Positions 7,585 through 15,035 of a DNA stretch of 22,894 bases are shown here, in pieces. A program made the position numbers and the translations under genes. Position 1 is the stretch's first letter, and each line of letters begins with the position of its first letter. The notes under the pieces were generated by a model. The model saw only the letters and a list, made by a program, of their open reading frames with translations. It was not told the DNA's origin and made no database searches. This DNA comes from DASXMT01 sp035552655 (GTDB lineage Bacteria > Actinomycetota > Acidimicrobiia > Acidimicrobiales > RAAP-2). The stretch is taken from positions 1 through 22,894 of the forward strand of contig DASZLD010000031.1 of NCBI GenBank assembly GCA_035552655.1, in the 5' to 3' direction.

Positions 7585-9441
7585 TCAAGGGTAGTGGTCC
7601 GGGAGATCGTTCTCGTACAGCACGACATCGCCCGGACCCAGGTTGGCGCGCACCCAGGCGACGGCTTTGTCGCGGTTGGCCACCACGTGGACGGTGGCCC
7701 CCTCGGGGACAGACGATCCAGCGGTCAGGGCACGCCGGTTGGTCCTTCCCACCACCACCAGGTCGGTGGCCGCAAGTGCGGCGGCGGCAGCGAATGTCCG
7801 GTTCTCTTCGGCCTGCCGGCGGCCCAGCTCGACCATGCCCGGGGTCACCACGACCAGGCGCTGAGGCTCGGGGTTGGGCGTGTCCAACGTCGGCGCGGAC
7901 GACTGGGCCACCAGGGCAGCCAACGCTTCGCTGGCACCGGAGGGGTTCGAGTTGTACGTGTCGTCGAGGATGGTGAAGCCGGCGGGCGAGCGTCCGGCCT
8001 CGAGGCGATGGCCCACGGCGGGGAGATCGGCGAGCCGGGAGGCGATGGCGTCGCTGCTCAGGCCCAGGGCACGAGCGACGCCGATGGCGCAGGCCAGGTT
8101 GCCCGGCTGCACGCCGGCCGGCACAACGACGCCTTCGGCTAGGGTCACCGGCCCTTCGGCTGGGGACGTCGGCTCCCCACTTGCATCTCCGACTGCATTG
8201 CCCTGGTCGGCTGCATTGTCCTGGTCGACTGCATTGCCCTGGTCGACTGCATTGCCCTGGCCATCCACGTCGCCCTGGTCGGCTGCATTGCCCTGGTCGA
8301 CCCCACCAGTGCCGGGCGAACCGGCGGGAGGAGGCACGGGGACGACGACGGGGCCCGTGGCTGGAGCGCCGTCACCGCCGATCCTCACCGTCATCCTGCC
8401 GTCAGCACCACGGACCACGCTGATCTCGCTGCTGATGTCGGTGGCGGAACAGCGCACCACCCGCTTGCCTTGGGCCACCAGGCGATCGCCCAGGGCGGCC
8501 AGGCGCGGGTCGTCCACGTTCAGCACCACCGTCGAGGCCTCCACCGCGATCTCAGCCTTGGCCTCGACGATGCGATCCTCGGACCCGAACCGCTCCAGAT
8601 GCACCGGCCCGATTGCGGTGATCACTGCGATCTCCGGCGGGCACCACCGGCACAGGTCGGCGATCTCGCCCGGACCGTAGGTGCCCATCTCGGCCACGAA
8701 CACCTGGGTGCCGTCGGACAGGTGCTCGTTGATGGCCCGGGCCAGACCGGCCCGGTTGTTGAAGCTGGCCGGGCTGGCCACCACCGAGCGCTGGGCCGCG
8801 ATCAGGTGGGTGAGGTGGTTCTTGGTCGACGTTTTGCCGAACGAACCAGTGATGGCCACCACGGTAGGCGCCACCTGGGAAAGCCGAGCCGAAGCCTGGT
8901 GGACGAACCGACCGGCCATCCTCGACTCGAACGGACCGGTGATGGCACACGCGGCATCGACCAAGATGGGCACGATCAGGGCGCCCAGCACGGCCAGGGG
9001 CGAGGCCAGGCCGGTGACCACGCCCACGATGACCACCACCAGCTGGGCTCCGAGCCATACGGCGGCCAGGGTGCGGAACCGGCGTGTCCAGGCCAGCGGG
9101 GAGGAGCGGCCGCGTACATCCAGCCCGATGGGGCCGATGCCGACGGCCACGGCGGTCGCCAGTCCGGCCAGCGTCCACCACAGGGAGGCCACAGCGCCGG
9201 CCACCGCCACCAGGGCCAGGGCCGCGTTCAGCGGGGTGACCGTCCACCACCGGGCGGCGAAACGAGTGCTGGAACCGGCCAGGTAGTGCTCGCGCTGGGC
9301 CACCCGCAGCCAGCGCAGCCCCGAGGGCGCGAGGGCCACGATGCAGGCTCCGACGACGATCCAGCCGAAGGTGCCGTGGTACCGGGCGAGATCGGTCCCG
9401 GACAGCCCGGTGGTCATGATGCTCGACAGACCAGCGGTCAC
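7585..9441 (-). CDS. MurF-like Mur ligase with N-terminal membrane domain
   Basis: Likely adds a D-Ala-D-Ala-type dipeptide to a muramoyl peptide. 618 residues. Residues 1-170 contain five or so hydrophobic segments instead of the soluble UDP-MurNAc-tripeptide domain that opens ordinary MurF. The Mur ligase core follows: P-loop ITGSFGKTSTKNH (197-209), SFNNRAGL (226-233), EMGTYGPGEI (251-260), HLERF (281-285), then the MurF-type DDTYNSNP (493-500) and a ligase C-domain ending GDVVLYENDLP. An 18-bp tandem repeat adds a Gln/Asn/Asp-rich stretch at 381-418 between central and C-terminal domains. The GTG start at 9441 overlaps the hydrolase stop by 4 bp, implying translational coupling; ATG at 9417 is an alternative. 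MurT-type lipid II amidotransferase is less likely, given the DDTYNSNP motif. Confidence 0.85.
   Translation of the reverse strand: MTAGLSSIMTTGLSGTDLARYHGTFGWIVVGACIVALAPSGLRWLRVAQREHYLAGSSTRFAARWWTVTPLNAALALVAVAGAVASLWWTLAGLATAVAVGIGPIGLDVRGRSSPLAWTRRFRTLAAVWLGAQLVVVIVGVVTGLASPLAVLGALIVPILVDAACAITGPFESRMAGRFVHQASARLSQVAPTVVAITGSFGKTSTKNHLTHLIAAQRSVVASPASFNNRAGLARAINEHLSDGTQVFVAEMGTYGPGEIADLCRWCPPEIAVITAIGPVHLERFGSEDRIVEAKAEIAVEASTVVLNVDDPRLAALGDRLVAQGKRVVRCSATDISSEISVVRGADGRMTVRIGGDGAPATGPVVVPVPPPAGSPGTGGVDQGNAADQGDVDGQGNAVDQGNAVDQDNAADQGNAVGDASGEPTSPAEGPVTLAEGVVVPAGVQPGNLACAIGVARALGLSSDAIASRLADLPAVGHRLEAGRSPAGFTILDDTYNSNPSGASEALAALVAQSSAPTLDTPNPEPQRLVVVTPGMVELGRRQAEENRTFAAAAALAATDLVVVGRTNRRALTAGSSVPEGATVHVVANRDKAVAWVRANLGPGDVVLYENDLPDHYP
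8191..8298 (-). repeat. 18-bp tandem repeat inside the MurF-like gene, six units
   Basis: Plus-strand unit GACTGCATTGCCCTGGTC and close variants fill six consecutive 18-bp steps; the fifth unit is the most divergent. On the coding strand each unit gives six residues of the type DQGNAV or DQGNAA. The tract sits in the linker between the central ATPase domain and the C-terminal domain. Confidence 0.92.
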
Positions 9442-10196
9442 GCCGACAGACCGTCGAGGACGGCGGCACGCAAGTCGGTGGGAATCTCGGTGGGGGTGAG
9501 GTGCCCCGCGCCCGGACGCACGATGAGCTGGGATGACGACAGGAGCGTCGCCGCCCTTTGCGCCACTTCAACCGGTACCTCGGTATCGTCAGCGCCCCAC
9601 AGCAGTGTCACCGGGATGGTCAGTTCTTCAAGGTCAGCTGCGTACTGCTCGGAGAGCAATCGGACGAACACCTCCCGCATCACTCCCTGTGCGGCGCGGT
9701 AGTCGGGCGAGCCGTGCTTGTTGCGGAGGCTCTCCATCCGACGATCACTGATCACGCCCAGGTCGTTCAGACGGCGTCCCATGCGGAAAGCCAGCTTGGG
9801 CTTCCGCCGGCGGCCTTCCCGGTCGAGCAGGGGAACGCCGGTGAGGATCAACCGGTCGATCCGACCCGGCAGCAGGCTGGGCAGGTGGAGAGCGACCCGC
9901 CCGCCGAAGCTGTGGCCCACCACAGTGACCCGCTCCGCCAGATCGTCGAACAGGGGGACGAGGTTCACCGCGTACTGGAAACTGCCCCACCCGCGGGGCG
10001 GCGGCGGGGTGGCTCCGAACCCGGGGAGATCGACGGCCATGGCCGCGTGGCCACCCTCGAATTCGGGGACGGCGAAGACGGGATCGAAATCGAGATGATT
10101 GCGCCTCCAGCCGTGGAGGGCCAGCACGCTGGGTGCCCCAGATCCCCAGGTCCGCCCGAACAGGTGGCCATCGGCGAATGACTTCAGCACCGGCAC
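9438..10196 (-). CDS. Alpha/beta-hydrolase
   Basis: 252-residue single-domain alpha/beta-hydrolase with a complete catalytic triad: nucleophile Ser96 in VGHSFGGR, acid Asp203 or Asp204 in WGADDTEVP, and His232 in GAGHLTP. The oxyanion segment ALHGWRRNH (26-34) is also present. There is no signal peptide, so it is probably cytoplasmic. Substrate unknown. The GTG start at 10196 reads PVLKSFADGHLFGRTWG, which fits the family. Its stop overlaps the start of the MurF-like gene by 4 bp (GTGA), so it heads the run hydrolase, MurF-like, Ddl, PH protein. That coupling suggests a role in cell-wall precursor handling, which is inference. Confidence 0.88.
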   Translation of the reverse strand: MPVLKSFADGHLFGRTWGSGAPSVLALHGWRRNHLDFDPVFAVPEFEGGHAAMAVDLPGFGATPPPPRGWGSFQYAVNLVPLFDDLAERVTVVGHSFGGRVALHLPSLLPGRIDRLILTGVPLLDREGRRRKPKLAFRMGRRLNDLGVISDRRMESLRNKHGSPDYRAAQGVMREVFVRLLSEQYAADLEELTIPVTLLWGADDTEVPVEVAQRAATLLSSSQLIVRPGAGHLTPTEIPTDLRAAVLDGLSA

Positions 10197-10351
10197 ACCC
10201 TAGCGATAGCCTCGCCCGACGTGGAGGACATTGAGCACGGCGCCGTTCCGAGGGGGCAGCGCCCCGTCTCGAGGGTCGGCCGCCCTCCCGGGCCGGTATG
10301 GGCCGGCGGACCGGTCACCGGTCCCAGCGATGAGGCTCCAGTGAGCCCGTT

Positions 10352-10435
10352 GGTGAGCCTCCGGTGCGCTTTCGGTGCGCCGCCGGTGAGCCTCCGGTGC
10401 GCTTCCAGTGCGCCGTTGGTGAGCCTCCGGTGAAC
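10352..10435. repeat. 33-bp tandem repeat in the helicase leader, 2.5 copies
   Basis: Two 33-bp units (10352-10384 and 10385-10417) each begin GGTGAGCCTCCGGTGCGCTT. A third partial copy (10418-10435) ends in the proposed helicase start. Each unit offers in-frame GTG codons, and the reading frame stays open back to 10364, so the translation start is ambiguous. The rest of the 233-bp divergent gap (10197-10351) shows no promoter I can defend. Confidence 0.85.
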
Positions 10436-12193
10436 CTCGATCGGGTCTTGGACGGACTGACCGAATCGCAGCGCCTCGCCGTCTTCGAGCCGGCGGAGGC
10501 GGTATGCGTCCTGGCCGGGGCCGGCTCAGGCAAGACCCGGGTCCTCACCCTTCGGGTGGCCCGTCGGATTAGGGATGCCGAGGCCGAGGCCGATCACACC
10601 GTGGTCTGCACCTTTACCCGAAAGGCCGCCGCTGATCTCAGGGCCCGGCTGCGCGCCTTCGGCGTACCCACGGTGACTCCCGCCATCGCCATGCAAGCAG
10701 GCCGATCGGGCCCGCGCCGGACCGGGTCGGGCGGGGCGGGCGGATCGAGCGGCGACCGATCGCCGGCGGTGACCGGGTCGGGCGACTCCGACCCCAGCTG
10801 GGCCGACTTGGATGCGGGACCCATCGCCGGATCGGGGGTGCGAGCGGGGACGCTCCATCAGCTAGCGCTCACCCTCTTGCGCCGACGAGCCTCCGATGCG
10901 CGAGAGCGACCGCCCCAGCTGGCCGAGAACCGATTCCGTCTGCTGACCAGCCTCCTGGGCGAACAGGCCCTGGCCTCGGTGGCCGACACCGAGATCACAT
11001 GGGCCAAGGCCCGGTGCCTATCCCCTGACCAGTACGTGGCCAGCGCGCTAGCTGCCGGCCGATCACCGGGCGGGTTCGGCAACGGATCGGGCGACTCGGA
11101 CGGATCGGACGGATCGGGCGGTCCCGGCGGCCCGGTCGAGACCATCGAGGCCGTCGCCGACCACTACCGGGCCTACGAGGAGACCCTCCGGCGCCGCGGC
11201 TTGATCGACCTGGACGACGTCCTCCTCCGGGCCCACGATTTGATCGAAGAGGATGCCGGGTTCGCCGATGCGGTCCGGTGGCGCTACCGACACCTGTCGA
11301 TCGACGAGTTCCAAGACGTGAACCCGGCGCAGTACCGGCTGGTACAGACGATCCTCGGTGCGCGAACCGACCTGTTCGTGGTGGGCGATCCCAACCAGGC
11401 CATCTACGGCTGGAACGGCGCCGACCCGACCCTCATCCTCCGGTTGCCCCAGCTCATCCCGACCATCGTCGTCCGTCATCTCGACGACAACCATCGTTCC
11501 ACCCCCCAGGTGGTGGGGGCCGCAGTGGCCGCGTTGGGCTCTGCCGCCACTGGCACGCCCCGATCGACCCGACCCGACGGCCCCGTCCCTGTCCTCCGGG
11601 CCTTCATCGACGAGACAGCCGAGGCGGAGGGCGTGGTCGATTCGCTCCAGGCCTGGGCGGCGAGCGGCCGCCCCTGGTCCGAGCAGGCGGTGCTGGCTCG
11701 GACGAACGACCAGCTCGCCCTGGTCGCCAGCGCGTTACGTCGATCCGGCATCCCATTCCGCCTGGCTCCGAGGCCCGAGGCCGACACCCCGGCTGCCCCG
11801 CCCCCGCCCATGGCCAGTGCCGGCCGGAAGGGCAAGAAAGGGGACGAGGCGGTGGAGCTGGCCACCTTCCACCGGGCCAAGGGGCTGGAATGGACGTCGG
11901 TCTGCGTCATCGGGCTCGAGGACGGATTGGTGCCGATCTCCCATGCCGCCACCACCGAAGCCTGGAACGAGGAGCGACGGCTGCTGTACGTGGCCCTCAC
12001 CCGCGCCTCGTCCGACCTCTGTTGCACGTGGGCGCTGAGCCGGCGAAGTACTGCCAGTGGGCGACGTTCGGACCGAGAGCCGTCGATCTGGATCGGACCG
12101 ATCACCCGGGCTTGCGCATCGATGGAAAGCCAACCGGCGCGCCTGGACGCCAGCAAGCGGATCGCCCAATTGCGAGCGGGTCTCGGCACCTGA
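10430..12193 (+). CDS. UvrD2-like superfamily 1 DNA helicase lacking a 2B domain
   Basis: ATP-driven 3'-5' DNA translocase or helicase in repair. From GTG 10430 (VNLDRVLDGLTESQRLAV) it has 587 residues. SF1 motifs in order: I AGAGSGKTR (29-37), Ia TFTRKAAADLRAR (61-73), II IDEFQDV (291-297), III VGDPNQAIYGWNGADP (318-333), IV DDNHRSTPQVV (352-362), V ATFHRAKGLEW (478-488), VI YVALTRAS (520-527). GLEDGLVPISHA and EERRLLYVALTRA followed by WALSR match actinobacterial UvrD2. Only about 32 residues, Pro- and Lys-rich, lie between the pre-2B strand (SGIPFRLA) and motif V; UvrD/PcrA/UvrD2 carry the much larger 2B subdomain there. No C-terminal HRDC domain is seen. Two Gly/Ser/Asp-rich inserts (91-137, 212-236) interrupt domain 1. 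The start inside the 33-bp repeats is the least certain point. Confidence 0.88.
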   Translation: MNLDRVLDGLTESQRLAVFEPAEAVCVLAGAGSGKTRVLTLRVARRIRDAEAEADHTVVCTFTRKAAADLRARLRAFGVPTVTPAIAMQAGRSGPRRTGSGGAGGSSGDRSPAVTGSGDSDPSWADLDAGPIAGSGVRAGTLHQLALTLLRRRASDARERPPQLAENRFRLLTSLLGEQALASVADTEITWAKARCLSPDQYVASALAAGRSPGGFGNGSGDSDGSDGSGGPGGPVETIEAVADHYRAYEETLRRRGLIDLDDVLLRAHDLIEEDAGFADAVRWRYRHLSIDEFQDVNPAQYRLVQTILGARTDLFVVGDPNQAIYGWNGADPTLILRLPQLIPTIVVRHLDDNHRSTPQVVGAAVAALGSAATGTPRSTRPDGPVPVLRAFIDETAEAEGVVDSLQAWAASGRPWSEQAVLARTNDQLALVASALRRSGIPFRLAPRPEADTPAAPPPPMASAGRKGKKGDEAVELATFHRAKGLEWTSVCVIGLEDGLVPISHAATTEAWNEERRLLYVALTRASSDLCCTWALSRRSTASGRRSDREPSIWIGPITRACASMESQPARLDASKRIAQLRAGLGT

Positions 12194-12229
12194 CCGGAGC
12201 CCGGGGGTTGTCGCCCCGGGATCGGTGCC
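12185..12229. terminator. Shared hairpin between convergent helicase and exonuclease III genes
   Basis: A perfect 7-bp stem CCCGGGG (12200-12206) and CCCCGGG (12214-12220) with a 7-base loop lies in the 46-bp convergent gap. It is nested in an outer pair GGCACC (12185-12190) and GGTGCC (12224-12229). Position and symmetry fit a bidirectional terminator; no T-run is present. Confidence 0.65.
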
Positions 12230-12239
12230 TGAGCTGGGC

Positions 12240-13013
12240 TCAGTCGATCGACGTGTCGACCAACACAGGAGCGTGGTCGGACGGTTTCTCCCCTTTGCGG
12301 GCGTTCCTGTCGATGAGGGCATAGGTCGCCCGCTCAGCTAGGACCTTGGTGACCAGCACCAGGTCGATGCGCATGCCCTGGCGCTTATGGAACGAGCCAG
12401 CCCGATAGTCCCACCAGCTGAACAGTCCGTCCTGGTCGTAGAGCTGACGAAAGACGTCGACCAATCCCCACGACTGGAGTTCGGCCAGGGCGGCACGCTC
12501 GGGCTCGCTCACGTGGGTCGCCCCCACGAACTTCGACGGGTCCCACACGTCACGGTCCTCGGGGGCGACATTGAAGTCACCGCACACGGCCACCGGCGAG
12601 CTGGGATCGCATGTCTCATCGACGAGCCTGCGCAGGCGGGCGAACCACTCGAGCTTTGCCGGGTAGTGCTCGCTGTCGAGACTTCTCCCGTTGGGGACGT
12701 ACACGGAGTGGACCCGGACGCCCCCACAGGTTGCGGCGATGAGCCGGGTCCCCTGTGAGTCCGTGGCGTCGTCGAAGCCCACGGCTACGTCTTCGATGCC
12801 GACCTTGGAGACGATGGCCACGCCATTCCACCGGCCGTCACCATGATGGGCCGTCTCATAGCCCAGGGTGGCGAAGGCGCCGTGAGGGAACGCGGCGTCG
12901 GCCTGCTTGGTCTCTTGCATGCAGAGGACGTCGGGCTGGGCGTACCCGAGCCACTCCTCGACCCGGCCAAGACGGGCGCCCAGCGAATTGACGTTCCAGG
13001 TTGCGATGCGCAT
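12240..13013 (-). CDS. xthA: Exodeoxyribonuclease III (AP endonuclease family)
   Basis: Cuts DNA 5' to abasic sites and degrades 3' ends in base-excision repair. 257 residues, usual length. Catalytic residues of the exonuclease III/APE1 fold are visible: Asn8 in TWNVNSLGAR, Glu34 in CMQETKQ, Tyr107 in VYVPNGR, Asp147 and Asn149 in CGDFNVAPE, Asp218 in MRIDLVL, and Asp247-His248 in PSDHAPV. The ATG at 13013 is preceded by AAAGGA about ten bases upstream. The gene starts 24 bp after the FabZ-like gene and is probably co-transcribed with it. It converges on the helicase gene, so two repair genes sit tail to tail. Confidence 0.95.
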   Translation of the reverse strand: MRIATWNVNSLGARLGRVEEWLGYAQPDVLCMQETKQADAAFPHGAFATLGYETAHHGDGRWNGVAIVSKVGIEDVAVGFDDATDSQGTRLIAATCGGVRVHSVYVPNGRSLDSEHYPAKLEWFARLRRLVDETCDPSSPVAVCGDFNVAPEDRDVWDPSKFVGATHVSEPERAALAELQSWGLVDVFRQLYDQDGLFSWWDYRAGSFHKRQGMRIDLVLVTKVLAERATYALIDRNARKGEKPSDHAPVLVDTSID

Positions 13014-13037
13014 GTCGAAGAAATCCTTTCCGACCGC

Positions 13038-13475
13038 TCAGGACTGCTGGGCGTCGACCAGCACGAACAGCAGCTCAGCCTCACAGGCCAGCTCGCCCCC
13101 CACGGTGGCTCGGCCGGTGCCCTTGCCCGCCCGCGCCGACATGCGCCCGAGGAACACCTCGAGGTCGAGCACATCGCCGGGCAGCACCTGCCGCCGGAAC
13201 CGCGCCCGCTCGATGCCGCCGAACAGGGGAAGCTTGCCGGCGAAGCGCTCGTCGGCCAGCACGGCCACCCCTCCCAACTGGGCCAATGCCTCCACCATGA
13301 GCACGCCGGGGAGGGTGGGTCGACCGGGGAAATGTCCGGCGAAAAAGGCCTCGTCACCGCTCAGATGCCACGACCCGCGAGCGGACTGGCCCGGCTCCAC
13401 CGCGTCCAACTCCGTGACGAACAGGAAAGGGTATCGGTGGGCAATGAAGTCCTCGGCTCGCACGAGAAGCGACAC
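13038..13475 (-). CDS. fabZ: FabZ-like 3-hydroxyacyl-ACP dehydratase
   Basis: Hot-dog fold dehydratase that converts 3-hydroxyacyl-ACP to trans-2-enoyl-ACP in fatty acid elongation. 145 residues from GTG 13475, the normal FabZ length. HRYPFLFVTEL (13-23) matches the FabZ N-terminus. The catalytic pair is His48 in AGHFPGRPTLPGVL and Glu62 in MVEALAQLGG. The frame stays open upstream to 13625, but that part is made of tandem repeats and has no family resemblance, so the start at 13475 is chosen. Another GTG at 13463 is possible. It pairs with exonuclease III rather than with lipid genes. Confidence 0.88.
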   Translation of the reverse strand: MSLLVRAEDFIAHRYPFLFVTELDAVEPGQSARGSWHLSGDEAFFAGHFPGRPTLPGVLMVEALAQLGGVAVLADERFAGKLPLFGGIERARFRRQVLPGDVLDLEVFLGRMSARAGKGTGRATVGGELACEAELLFVLVDAQQS

Positions 13476-13518
13476 TACAGCGCGCCCGACGCGCCCCTGG
13501 CAATCGGGCTGGCAACCG

Positions 13519-13640
13519 CCCACGGCAATGTCTCCCACGGCAATGTCTCCCACGGCAATGCCTCCCACGGCAACGGGCCCCGGCAACGGCAACCGGCCCC
13601 GGCAACGGGTCCACGGCAACGGCAACGGGACCCGGCAACC
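13519..13640. repeat. 15-bp tandem repeat and GGCAACGG-rich tract upstream of fabZ
   Basis: CCCACGGCAATGTCT (13519-13533) is repeated exactly at 13534-13548, with variants CCCACGGCAATGCCT and CCCACGGCAACGGGC next. An irregular run of CGGCAACGG-type units follows to about 13640. The array fills most of the 204-bp gap between the monooxygenase stop and fabZ. It keeps the fabZ frame open, so it could add repeats to the N-terminus if an upstream start were used. Confidence 0.88.
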
Positions 13641-13679
13641 GGGTCCGGAGCGATCAGGCAGGCCCGATGGCTTGCCCGG

Positions 13680-15035
13680 TTACAGCGCCACCCGTTCGTC
13701 AGACGCACCAAGGTGCCGGTTGGCCGGCCGAGAAAGCCCGTAGTTGTCTCGGAGAGTCCGCCCGGTGTACTCAGTCCGGAAGAGCCCATACGAACGCAGG
13801 ATGGGCACGACGTGATCGACGAACAATTCCAGCCCGGACGGCAGCACGGCGGGCATGATGTTGAACCCGTCGGCTGCGCTGTAGGCGAACCAATCCACGA
13901 TGGCGTTCGCCACCTGCTCGGGCGTACCGGTAAAGGTTCGATGGCCCCGGCCGCCACCCAGGCGGGCGATCAACTGCCGTACCGTCAGCTTCTCCCGATG
14001 AGCTAGATCGACGATCAACGTGTACCGGCTCTTTGCCCCTTCGATCTCGTCCTCGGGTGGCAGGTCCTGAGGCAGCTGGCTGTCCAGGTCGAGCTGATCG
14101 ACGGGCACTCGAAGCGTCTTGGCCAGCTGTTGCTGGGCGTATTCGTGGACGATCAGCTCCTCGAGCGCCGCTTCTTTCTCCTGAGCTTCCGCTTCGGTAC
14201 TACCGATGACCGGCACGATGCCCGGCAGGATCTTGATGGTGTCGGGATCCCGGCCCAATCGTCGGGTGCGCCCTTTGAGGTCGGCATAGAACTGCTGGGC
14301 TTCAGCCAAGGTTTGCTGAGCGGTGAACACGGCTTCGGCGTACCGGGCCGCCAATCCCCTGCCATCCTCCGAGGAGCCGGCTTGCACCAACAGTGGATAG
14401 GCCTGGGGCGAGCGCGGTGCGTTCAGGGCCCCCTGCACCGAGAAGTGCCGGCCGCGATGTTCGGCCGGATGGATCTTGTCCTTGTCGCCCCACACGCCCG
14501 ATTCCTTGTCGGCGATGACGACGTCGTCCTCCCAGCTGTCCCACAGCTTGAGCGTCACATCGATGAACTCCGCCGCTCGCTCGTAGCGCTCGCGGTGAGC
14601 CGGCAGATCGTCAAGGCCGAAGTTGCGTGCCGCGTCGAGGGTGGCCGTCGTGACCACGTTCCAGCCGGCGCGGCCCCCACTCACCTGGTCCAGGGCCGAG
14701 AATCGCCGGGCCAAATCGTACGGGGCGTTGTAGGACGTCGAAGCGGTGGCGATCAGCCCGATGTGTTCGGTGACCCCGGCCAGCGCGGTGAGCAGGGTCA
14801 ATGGCTCGATCACCCCCGATGGGCGACGACCCACATCGTTGAACAGCGCCGGGCTGTCGGCCAGGAACAGCGAGTCGAACGTACCCCGTTCAGCGATGCG
14901 AGCCAGGTTCTTGAAGTGCTCGACCTCAGTGGAGGCCAACGGGTCGCTCTCGGGCAGCCGCCACGACGCCTCGTGGTGGCCGGTGCTCATCAAGAACGCA
15001 TTCAAATGCAGCGTGGTCTGGTCACCCCCTGTCAT
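13680..15035 (-). CDS. FMN-dependent monooxygenase, NtaA/SnaA/DszA family
   Basis: Class C flavin monooxygenase that uses FMNH2 supplied by a separate reductase and O2; relatives attack nitrilotriacetate, dibenzothiophene sulfone and sulfonates. 451 residues from ATG 15035, matching family length. Visible family segments: LHLNAFLMSTGHHEASWR at the N-terminus, FDSLFLADSPAL, TEHIGLIATASTSYNAPYDLARRF, QVSGGRAGWNVVTT, and later YPLLVQAGSSEDGRGLAARYAE. The N-terminus and the SGGRAGWN(V/I)VT segment separate this family from LuxA and SsuD. Its ATG overlaps the stop of the upstream dioxygenase gene by 4 bp. A 69-residue in-frame extension to 15242 covers dioxygenase coding sequence and is rejected. 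The sulfur role is inferred from neighbours; no reductase gene is in the window. Confidence 0.9.
   Translation of the reverse strand: MTGGDQTTLHLNAFLMSTGHHEASWRLPESDPLASTEVEHFKNLARIAERGTFDSLFLADSPALFNDVGRRPSGVIEPLTLLTALAGVTEHIGLIATASTSYNAPYDLARRFSALDQVSGGRAGWNVVTTATLDAARNFGLDDLPAHRERYERAAEFIDVTLKLWDSWEDDVVIADKESGVWGDKDKIHPAEHRGRHFSVQGALNAPRSPQAYPLLVQAGSSEDGRGLAARYAEAVFTAQQTLAEAQQFYADLKGRTRRLGRDPDTIKILPGIVPVIGSTEAEAQEKEAALEELIVHEYAQQQLAKTLRVPVDQLDLDSQLPQDLPPEDEIEGAKSRYTLIVDLAHREKLTVRQLIARLGGGRGHRTFTGTPEQVANAIVDWFAYSAADGFNIMPAVLPSGLELFVDHVVPILRSYGLFRTEYTGRTLRDNYGLSRPANRHLGASDERVAL

Noticed and set aside
7585..9441. MurT-type lipid II amidotransferase subunit
   Set aside because: No GatD partner is adjacent, the C-terminal DUF1727-type pattern is not seen, and the DDTYNSNP motif is that of MurF.
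13475..13620. Longer FabZ starting at 13625
   Set aside because: The extra 50 codons are tandem-repeat translation without family similarity; the GTG at 13475 gives the normal length.
13519..13640. CRISPR-like repeats
   Set aside because: Units are 9-15 bp, directly adjoining and degenerate, which is a tandem repeat.
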